The notes under the pieces are model-generated. The model saw only the letters and a list, made by a program, of their open reading frames with translations. It had not been told where the DNA came from and ran no database searches. DNA of 38,162 nt from HB2-32-21 sp003448675 (GTDB taxonomy: Bacteria > Pseudomonadota > Gammaproteobacteria > Pseudomonadales > Porticoccaceae): NCBI GenBank assembly GCA_041584755.1, contig JBFHDK010000021.1, positions 1-38,162 on the forward strand. Reading direction: 5' to 3'. The position numbers were made by a program, and so were the translations under genes. Every line of letters begins with the position of its first letter. The stretch's first letter is position 1. Below, one piece after another: positions 31,649 to 38,162 of the stretch.

Positions 31649-33349
31649 ATGAGTATGCGGCGTATATCGATCCGGCTGGCTGCTTTGTTGTTGCTGTTGA
31701 TTGTCTCGCTGCTGTTCGTGCCATGGCAGTGGTACCCTCGTGATGTCAGAGTCTGGTATTCAGATACTTTCGGCGCCAGTGGTTACAAGGAGCCACTGCC
31801 GACGGCGGAGCGTCACCAGCCTGAACAAGTTGAAGAGGCCTGCCCGCCCGATATAAAAGGCTGGCGAGAGGGCTGGACGATCGCCGGTATAGACATCAGT
31901 CCAACGCCCGTATGTCAGCCCGACAATCCTTGGGCAGTGGCTGCTTCCGTGCTTGGAACCAATAATGTCAGGCATATGGCGCTGATGGAGTCCCGTCTGT
32001 CACCGGATGCGGTGGTCAAGGGCCGTGACCTGGATGGTGATGGCGATCCGGATGAAATCCATATTCGTCTTGAAGTCTTCGAATTAAATGGCGGGTCTCC
32101 CGACCTCGATATTCCCGTGGTTCAATTCCCGCTGGCGCCGGGTATTAAGCCGGGCCTGTGGGTCTTCGCGCCCAAGGGCATGGGTATGTCCACCGAGAAT
32201 TTTGAATCGGTAGTGGCTCATCCTGGTCTGAGGCTGCCGTCACCGGTGATTCGGGTGGAGCAGGGTGACCGGGTCCAGGTCACCCTGGAAAACACCCACT
32301 ATATGCCCCATTCCATCCACTTCCATGGGGTCGATCATCCCTTTCTGGATGAAAATGGCGAAGGCAATGACGGAGTGCCGGTCACCAGTGAATCGCCAAT
32401 CATGCCTGCCACCAGTCACACTTATGATTTTCAGCCGCGCCAGCCGGGCACTATGTTCTACCACTGCCATGTGCAGGTGCAGGCCCATGTCTTAATGGGC
32501 TTGCAGGGCATGTTTGTGATTGAGGAAGACCGGCCCAACAACTGGGTGCAGACTTTTAACATCGGCGGCGGCTATGTCCGCTACAGTTCGGTGGCAGTAC
32601 GAGAAAAATATGATCGGGAATACGATCTGCACTATTCGGATATCGACCGCGAGCTGGGTGAAACCGTGCAGTCTTCCAATGATCCCCGGGTTATCGAGCG
32701 GCAGTTGCATCGGGATTATGATATTACCCAGGCGGATTTCGACTATTACACACTGAACGGCCGCTCTTTCCCCTATACAGTGCGGGACTCTTTGATCGCT
32801 ATTAAGCCAGATGAGCTGGTGAAACTCCGGGTGCTCAACGGCGGCAGTGGCGGTGTGGCCCTGCATACTCATGGTCATAAAGTGACCATCAGTCATCACG
32901 ATGGCGTCGAATACCCGGAGCCTGTGCGCGTCACCCGCGATGTGGTGTGGCTGGCGGCCGCGCAACGCCTGGATCTGGAGTTGTCGGGCAAGAATGACGG
33001 TTTGCACAGTTATGGTGAAGGCGTCTGGCTACTGCATGATCATCAGGAGAAAGGCGTGACAACGGCGGGTATTGGCCCGGGTGGCAATGTTGGAGTGATC
33101 GCCTATGAGCGTTATCTGCAGGATAATGGCTGGCCGATGACCTTTGGTGTCGATTGGTCCAATTATTTCACTGAGGATTACTACCAGCGGCGGGTGCCGG
33201 TTTGGAGCGCCTACGATGAAACTGACCGTTTTGGTGATGTCAAACCAGGCGCTTGGTTGTCCTGGAAGTTGCTCGTTTTAAGTTTGTTTTGGGGTGCGGC
33301 TGGCGCAGTACTATTTGGTTTGTTGCGACCGGGGAGAACCGGGACGTGA
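31649..33349 (+). CDS. Membrane-anchored two-domain multicopper oxidase
   Basis: 566 aa with an N-terminal helix (about 9-26) and a C-terminal helix (about 540-560). Copper motifs: HSIHFHG (221-227) and HCHVQVQAHVLM (272-283) in the first cupredoxin domain, giving a type-1 site (Cys273, His280, Met283) and half of the type-2/3 cluster; HTHGH (406-410) and HDH (463-465) in the second domain, which has no type-1 Cys. A type-1 site only in domain 1 matches the 'type C' two-domain oxidases such as the blue copper oxidase of Nitrosomonas. An Asp-rich DLDGDGDPDE loop (128-137) resembles a calcium site. Its stop overlaps the next start (TGATG frame). Confidence 0.9.
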   Translation: MSMRRISIRLAALLLLLIVSLLFVPWQWYPRDVRVWYSDTFGASGYKEPLPTAERHQPEQVEEACPPDIKGWREGWTIAGIDISPTPVCQPDNPWAVAASVLGTNNVRHMALMESRLSPDAVVKGRDLDGDGDPDEIHIRLEVFELNGGSPDLDIPVVQFPLAPGIKPGLWVFAPKGMGMSTENFESVVAHPGLRLPSPVIRVEQGDRVQVTLENTHYMPHSIHFHGVDHPFLDENGEGNDGVPVTSESPIMPATSHTYDFQPRQPGTMFYHCHVQVQAHVLMGLQGMFVIEEDRPNNWVQTFNIGGGYVRYSSVAVREKYDREYDLHYSDIDRELGETVQSSNDPRVIERQLHRDYDITQADFDYYTLNGRSFPYTVRDSLIAIKPDELVKLRVLNGGSGGVALHTHGHKVTISHHDGVEYPEPVRVTRDVVWLAAAQRLDLELSGKNDGLHSYGEGVWLLHDHQEKGVTTAGIGPGGNVGVIAYERYLQDNGWPMTFGVDWSNYFTEDYYQRRVPVWSAYDETDRFGDVKPGAWLSWKLLVLSLFWGAAGAVLFGLLRPGRTGT

Positions 33350-34053
33350 TGATTTTTCTCTCTTTTTCCCAGAAAACCGTTACAGGGCTTGTCCTGACGT
33401 GTCTGCTATTGGCCAGGGGAGGGCTCGCTTACGGCGACTTCGATGAATCTCTCCTGCAAACCCAAAGCGGGCAGGGAGACCATCGCATGATCATGGACGA
33501 AACTGGCATGGTGATGAATTACAACGCCGATGTTCTTCCTGAAGACTGCGAAAGCATCAGCCGCGACTACGAATTCACGATAATGGCTGGCGCCAAGTAC
33601 GCGACGCCTTATGCTGATACGGTGTTTGGTTTCAGTGAGCACGAATGGCGTGTAGAACCCTGTAGCAGGGTCACTATAATTTTTAAGAACGAAGATGAAG
33701 TGCGCCACCAGTGGATGGTGCACCGATTGCCCAAATACCTCTACGATCAGGGCATGTTTCACATGGAAGCCATTGGTGGGCAGACATTGAAAGGCGTTTT
33801 TATCGTCCCCAGTGACGATCGTACCTATCTGGCCCACTGCGATATCGCTCAGCATATGGAAAAAGGTATGAAAGCTCAGTTGGTGGTGGGCGAGGGTAGT
33901 GGAGATCTCTGGAGTATTCCAGGTATCACTGCTAGCTTTGAGCGAGCGGGATTAACATGGTCGCCTCTGCGTTGGATGGTGATGATTCTGATGTTTCTGC
34001 TTGCGGCTATCGTAGTGTGGCGATTTTTACTGCACAAAAAATGGTCCAGGTGA
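33349..34053 (+). CDS. Membrane-anchored cupredoxin (PmoD-position protein)
   Basis: 234 aa from ATG 33349, which overlaps the oxidase stop by one base. Signal peptide, then a cupredoxin domain with a full type-1 site: His120 (EVRHQW), Cys164, His169 and Met174 in HCDIAQHMEKGM. Cys67 and Cys105 may form a disulfide. One C-terminal helix (about 205-226). A cupredoxin plus C-terminal anchor in a monooxygenase operon recalls PmoD/AmoD, but those carry a different, CuA-like Met/Cys set. It may pass electrons or copper between the oxidase and the monooxygenase (inference). Last gene of the operon. Confidence 0.88.
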   Translation: MIFLSFSQKTVTGLVLTCLLLARGGLAYGDFDESLLQTQSGQGDHRMIMDETGMVMNYNADVLPEDCESISRDYEFTIMAGAKYATPYADTVFGFSEHEWRVEPCSRVTIIFKNEDEVRHQWMVHRLPKYLYDQGMFHMEAIGGQTLKGVFIVPSDDRTYLAHCDIAQHMEKGMKAQLVVGEGSGDLWSIPGITASFERAGLTWSPLRWMVMILMFLLAAIVVWRFLLHKKWSR

Positions 34054-34282
34054 CATTAGAGGCTTTACTGGCGACCTGCCAATCTTTTTGCTGGAGTTGC
34101 GCAGAGAGCGTTGTTTTCGCGCTTTGATTCAAGGCAAATAAACGTCAATACCTTTACAAACATACTGAATATAAAGGGTTTTTTCGTAACCGAGAAGGTT
34201 TTTTTGTAGATGTCTCGAATTTGTCATGATAAGGTTGCGCCGCTCGTTTTAGGTTAAAAAAAATTTTTTGGGGGAATTAAAA

Positions 34283-36709
34283 TTGGAGACGGCACGCTAT
34301 CGTATTGCTAAATACGTGATGCACCATCAATGGGCATCTTTGTTGATTATTTTTGCGATTACGGCGTTTTTCGCGGTCGGCGCACTAAATACTCAGCTGA
34401 AAACGATCTTTTCTGATCTCTTGCCAAAAAATCACCCCTTCGTCGAAACCTATCTCGATCATCCCAATTTCGGAAATCCCCTCACCGTGTCTGTCATGGT
34501 CAAGCGGACCGATGGCAAGGACATATATAACCCCGAGACCCTGCAAAAGGTCTGGGATATGACCCGCAATATTGATTTGACCCCTGGTGTTGATCACGAT
34601 CAGATACTGTCGATCAGTACCGAGAAGGCTCGCTATGCCCAGGCCACACCCTTTGGTATTGATAGCCAGCCCTTGATGGGAGACCGGGCTCCGCAGACCC
34701 CCGAAGAGATGGAAGAATTCATTGATCGGGTGAAAAAATCGCCCGGCAGCCAGAACTTCCTTATTTCTCCTGATGGGACAGCGACGTTGATCCAGGCGAC
34801 ATTTATCGAACGCCTTATGGACTACGGTGAGGTTTTTCAATTCGTCCAGGACAATATCGTCAAGGCAGAGGCCGACGACGTGCACGAGATTTATGCCGCC
34901 GGCCAGCCGATGCTCACCGGTTGGGTATATTTTTACGAAAAACAGATGTTGGTGATTTTCACCGTTACTGGCGTTGCGCTGCTGCTTTCGCTGGTTCTGT
35001 ACATGCGCAATGTTGTTGGTGTTGTGGTGCCGCTGGTGAGCAGCCTAGTTGCTGCGGTGTGGGGTTTCGGTTTTGTCGGGTGGCTTGGTGACCCGATAGA
35101 GCCGCTTATTATGGTGGTGCCGCTGCTGCTGGTGGCGCGCTCGTTTAGTCACTGCGTACAGTTCATCGAGCGCTTCTACGAGATTCAATATCACGTTCAG
35201 GACAAGAAGAAAGCTGCGGAAATATCCATGAGCGTAATGATGGCGCCAGGTACCCTGGGTATCGTTACCGATGCCGTTGGCCTGTTTCTTATCGCTATTG
35301 CGCCGATACCTACCATGGAGCGCTTTGCTGTTTTCTGTGGTTTCTGGGCCTTGATGCTGGTGCCATCAGGTGTATTTCTCACGCCCTTGATGCTGTCGTT
35401 GATGCCAGAGCCCAAGAATGTGAAAAAGATTATCGGCGCTGATGAAGAAGCAGGTGGCTTCCACGTCGGCATTAAGCACATGCTGCAGCGCGTGTCGCGG
35501 GTCAGCTATGGTGGGCCGGCGAAAATTACCACCGTGGTGGTTGTCGTACTGTTCGCATTTAGCCTTTTCAAGATGTTCCAAATAAAAATAGGTAACCCGG
35601 TCGAGGGTAGTAATCTGCTTTGGAGCGATTCCGATTACAATGTCGCAGTGAGTCAAATCAATGACCATTTTCCGGGCCTCAACACCCTGGAAATTATTTT
35701 TGAGGTAAAAGAAGAAGAGCAGGAACGCCTGCTTAAACAAGCTGATACCATCTTCAAAATGACGGCTCTGCAGCGTTTAGTGGAAAGTGACGAGTCACCA
35801 CCGGTGGCGACTTTATCCTTTGCCGACTATTTGCCCGAAGCCAATCGGCTGTTTAGCGGCGGTAATCCAAAGTGGGCACCCCTGGATAATAATGATCAGG
35901 CAGTCTCCGCCGCCGGTGGTGCGGTGTTGTTTGGCTCCAGCCCCAAGGCGTTTTCACATGTCACGGACTTTGTGCAACAGAACGGCACCGTGTCCCTGTG
36001 GTACAAGGACAACAAGCAGGAAACCGTGGACGTGGCCTTGGAGCAGGTTCGTAGCGCGTTGGATGAAATCGGTATAGACCACGAGAAATTCAAGATTCGT
36101 CTGGGGTCTGGCACTATTGCTCTCCAGCAGTCCATCAACGATACAGTGGATTTATACCAGTACTACATTCTTGCGGCTTTGAATGTGGTTATTCTTATTA
36201 CCTGTTCCTGGGCTTATCGTTCGATTGTGGCCGGCTTCCTCCTGCTGATTCCTGTGAATATGGCCAACTGTTTCCTCGCTGCGGTGATGGTCTATATGGG
36301 CATCGGGTTAGACGTAAATACACTGCCGATCGCGGCCATCGGTATCGGCGTGGGCATTGACTACGGCATTTACCTGCTCAGTCGGATTTGTGAAGAATTT
36401 CAGGAACACAAGGACTATGGTCTCGCTATTCTCAGCTCCGTGGCCACCACGGGTAAGGCAATTTTCTTTACTGCGACCATTGTGTTGATCGGTATTTTAC
36501 CCTGGTACTTTATGTCGGAGCTCAAGTTCCTGGCCGATATGGGCCTGCTGCTGGTGATGGTGATGCTGATCAATATGGTCATCGCCCTGGTGGTGGTGCC
36601 GCTTCTGGTATGGTTGATGAAACCCAAGTTTGTCGCTTCGGAGGATTTGCTGGTGGGTGAAGGTGTTAATCTGGCCGACTATACCGGTGGCGATGAGGCA
36701 TTCCAGTAA
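34283..36709 (+). CDS. RND-superfamily (MMPL) transporter
   Basis: 808 aa. About twelve membrane helices in two halves, each with one large extracytoplasmic loop (about 45-215 and 430-615). Helix pairs such as IGIGVGIDYGIYLLSR carry the charged relay residue typical of the RND/MMPL permease class. This type, without an adaptor gene, is linked to lipid, hopanoid or hydrophobic compound export. The TTG at 34283 is chosen because GGGGGA sits 7 nt upstream; a TTG at 34268 would add five residues. About 230 bp after the cupredoxin gene, so it may have its own promoter. Confidence 0.92.
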   Translation: METARYRIAKYVMHHQWASLLIIFAITAFFAVGALNTQLKTIFSDLLPKNHPFVETYLDHPNFGNPLTVSVMVKRTDGKDIYNPETLQKVWDMTRNIDLTPGVDHDQILSISTEKARYAQATPFGIDSQPLMGDRAPQTPEEMEEFIDRVKKSPGSQNFLISPDGTATLIQATFIERLMDYGEVFQFVQDNIVKAEADDVHEIYAAGQPMLTGWVYFYEKQMLVIFTVTGVALLLSLVLYMRNVVGVVVPLVSSLVAAVWGFGFVGWLGDPIEPLIMVVPLLLVARSFSHCVQFIERFYEIQYHVQDKKKAAEISMSVMMAPGTLGIVTDAVGLFLIAIAPIPTMERFAVFCGFWALMLVPSGVFLTPLMLSLMPEPKNVKKIIGADEEAGGFHVGIKHMLQRVSRVSYGGPAKITTVVVVVLFAFSLFKMFQIKIGNPVEGSNLLWSDSDYNVAVSQINDHFPGLNTLEIIFEVKEEEQERLLKQADTIFKMTALQRLVESDESPPVATLSFADYLPEANRLFSGGNPKWAPLDNNDQAVSAAGGAVLFGSSPKAFSHVTDFVQQNGTVSLWYKDNKQETVDVALEQVRSALDEIGIDHEKFKIRLGSGTIALQQSINDTVDLYQYYILAALNVVILITCSWAYRSIVAGFLLLIPVNMANCFLAAVMVYMGIGLDVNTLPIAAIGIGVGIDYGIYLLSRICEEFQEHKDYGLAILSSVATTGKAIFFTATIVLIGILPWYFMSELKFLADMGLLLVMVMLINMVIALVVVPLLVWLMKPKFVASEDLLVGEGVNLADYTGGDEAFQ

Positions 36710-36771
36710 AGTTGGGAATAGCCGGATATACATGAAATAAATAGCACGAGATCGAAGTTGGAGAAAAGTTG

Positions 36772-37770
36772 ATGGTAGGGCGAATTGGATTTGGGCAGGT
36801 TAAGGGCGGTGCGAGCCGGTTGGGTTTGTGCCTGGGCCTGCTTTCTATGCTTTTTTCGGTGGGCCCGGTAAACGCAGAGCAGGAGGGTATTCTGAGCGTG
36901 GTGTACCAGGGGATTCCCCACGATGCGCTCTTTGATCTTTGCTTCGATGGCGAAAATGGTCTTGCGGTAGGCCTGGCCGGTACGGTGCTGGAGTCCGGTG
37001 ACGCTGGCGAGAGTTGGCAAGCTATTGAGAACCCAATTACCGAGAATGCGCTGCTGGGTGTTACCTGCGAGGGAGGCAAGGCGATTGCGGTTGGTCAGGG
37101 CGGCCATATCCAGATTAGAGCGGCTGATGGCAGCTGGCAGGCTGTCGATTCGGGCACTGATCAGCGGATATTGTCCACAGATTCCAATGCCAGCGGTCTG
37201 GTTTTTGCGGTAGGGGGGTTTGGTGCTATTTTGCGTTCCCGCGATAACGGCGCTAGCTGGGAGTCCCTGGTGCTGGATTGGGAAGCGATCCTCAATGATT
37301 TTCTGGAGCCCCATATTTACGACGTGGTGGTATTTGATGACAACACTGTTATGGTTGTCGGCGAATTCGAACTCGTGCTGCTGTCCAGTGACGGTGGCGA
37401 TAACTGGGAAGTAGTCAACAAAGCCGATTCCTCATTGTCGGGTATCTACTTTACCAATAGGCAAAACGGCTATGCTGCGGGTCAAAACGGTAAAGTGCTG
37501 AAAACGGTAGATGGAGGTTTGACCTGGGAGGCCGTAGAAGTAGATACTCAGGAGAATCTGCTAGACGTTTGGGCGTCGGGAGATGATGTCTATATTCCAG
37601 GTATCAGAACGCTGTTGCGCAGTCGTGACGCTGGCGCAAGCTGGGAATCCATCACCGAGGGTGATATCTCGGTTAGGTGGTACCAGTCCATAAAAGGCAC
37701 ATCGGTTGGGGGGGGCAATAGCGTGGTTATGGTTGGACATTCTGGAAGAATCCTCAAAATTAAAAATTAA
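36772..37770 (+). CDS. YCF48-like beta-propeller protein
   Basis: 332 aa. Signal peptide (cleavage near NAEQ), then seven or so BNR-type blades with the SxDxGxxW motif: SGDAGESWQ, SRDNGASWE, SSDGGDNWE, TVDGGLTWE, SRDAGASWE, interleaved with G-x-A-V/A-G-x-x-G strands. It matches the YCF48/Hcf136 family. In heterotrophs these proteins sit beside MMPL transporters and DUF1329/DUF1302 outer-membrane proteins, presumably as a periplasmic part of one export or uptake system. ATG 36772 with GGAG upstream; 62 nt after the transporter, same operon. Confidence 0.9.
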   Translation: MVGRIGFGQVKGGASRLGLCLGLLSMLFSVGPVNAEQEGILSVVYQGIPHDALFDLCFDGENGLAVGLAGTVLESGDAGESWQAIENPITENALLGVTCEGGKAIAVGQGGHIQIRAADGSWQAVDSGTDQRILSTDSNASGLVFAVGGFGAILRSRDNGASWESLVLDWEAILNDFLEPHIYDVVVFDDNTVMVVGEFELVLLSSDGGDNWEVVNKADSSLSGIYFTNRQNGYAAGQNGKVLKTVDGGLTWEAVEVDTQENLLDVWASGDDVYIPGIRTLLRSRDAGASWESITEGDISVRWYQSIKGTSVGGGNSVVMVGHSGRILKIKN

Positions 37771-37849
37771 GTGAGTAACTCCGCCGCTAAACGAAAAACA
37801 GACGCTGGTGTGTCCTAAGGTTTAGTAAGTTTAATGGCTAGAAAATACG

Positions 37850-37939
37850 CGCAGTAACCGCAGTAACCGCAGTAACCGCAGTAACCGCAGTAACCGCAGT
37901 AACCGCAGTAACCGCAGTAACCGCAGTAACCGCAGTAAC
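37850..37939. repeat. 9-bp tandem repeat, ten perfect copies
   Basis: The unit CGCAGTAAC repeats exactly ten times with no spacer. It lies in the 333-bp gap (37771-38103) between the YCF48 gene and the next gene, about 165 bp before the latter's start. One plus-strand frame contains stops (TAA), and no gene covers it. An AT palindrome TAATAAAA-G-TTTTATTA follows at 37987-38003. The rest of the gap shows nothing recognisable. Confidence 0.97.
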
Positions 37940-38103
37940 AGGAGGGCCGTAGTACCAGGCAGCATTACCTGACCGATATTCGGCAGTAATAAAAGTTTTA
38001 TTATCTACGCGTGAGGCGGCGCTTCCAGGCGTCTCTGTTTCGCGTTGATCGGCATGTTCAGGGCGCTGGCAATCAAGCCGGCAAATAAGGGAGGCATAAA
38101 AAT

Positions 38104-38162
38104 ATGCACATAAAGAAGTATGATTTTGACTACAGTCGCCGTTTTTTCATGGAGAAGACAGC
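38104..38162 (+). CDS. Start of an exported protein with Tat-type signal (cut by window end)
   Basis: Only 19 codons are visible. GGGAGG about 9 nt upstream supports the ATG. The N-terminus contains SRRFFMEK, a twin-arginine motif, so the protein is probably folded in the cytosol and exported by Tat. From the order transporter, YCF48, next gene, a DUF1329-type protein is possible, but nothing in the 19 residues proves it. Confidence 0.6.
   Translation, partial: MHIKKYDFDYSRRFFMEKT

Noticed and set aside
37850..37939. CRISPR array
   Set aside because: The repeat unit is 9 bp and contiguous without spacers; no cas genes are near.

Overview
The window looks like chromosome of a marine gammaproteobacterium, probably of the Cellvibrionales (Spongiibacteraceae/Halieaceae type); that placement is inference. 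It rests on a sodium-type PomA/PomB flagellar stator, a RapA/RimO/GlpE/PpnP/SlyD housekeeping set, several SDR and acyl-CoA ligase genes, a chromosomal-type integron cassette run, and an RND (MMPL) + YCF48 gene pair often seen in this group. No rRNA, tRNA or CRISPR was seen.

Layout. (1) 1-3.5 kb, mobile and accessory: an IS110/IS1111-type insertion sequence with subterminal inverted repeats abuts a run of three integron gene cassettes (small acidic protein, DUF1275 membrane protein, VOC-fold protein) delimited by four attC-like sites. A 5'-truncated remnant of a GFA-family gene lies just past the last attC. (2) 3.8-7.6 kb: an SDR lacking the usual catalytic Ser and Lys, a small periplasmic protein, an outer-membrane porin with a strong terminator, and a Sel1-repeat protein. 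(3) 7.9-16.7 kb, mostly housekeeping: histidine phosphatase, PpnP, GlpE, a peroxidase-related protein, a GNAT protein, a glutamine amidotransferase, RapA, a PHP phosphoesterase, a SprT-like protease, a SlyD-like isomerase, a GIY-YIG protein and a DUF2288 protein. (4) 16.9-20.9 kb: PomA, PomB, a PilZ protein and RimO. (5) 20.9-27.2 kb: an acyl-CoA ligase with two tandemly duplicated SDRs, a solitary ParA-type ATPase, a further SDR and an AraC-family regulator. (6) 28.0-34.1 kb, the most interesting part: a copper membrane monooxygenase operon (subunits C, A, B) followed by a membrane-anchored protein with a possible N-terminal His copper ligand, a two-domain multicopper oxidase and a type-1 cupredoxin. 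(7) 34.3 kb to the end: an RND/MMPL exporter, a YCF48-like protein, ten perfect copies of a 9-bp tandem repeat, and the start of a protein with a Tat-type signal.

How the genes may work together: the monooxygenase keeps all six copper ligands of the subunit C membrane sites and the N-terminal His and HxH of subunit B, so it should be active. The non-methanotroph context suggests a short-chain hydrocarbon substrate rather than methane or ammonia. The three downstream copper proteins could load copper, move electrons or protect the enzyme in the periplasm, and the RND/YCF48 block may handle hydrophobic substrates or products. The neighbouring SDRs, CoA ligase and AraC regulator could act on or sense the oxidation products. 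These functional links are inferred from adjacency only.
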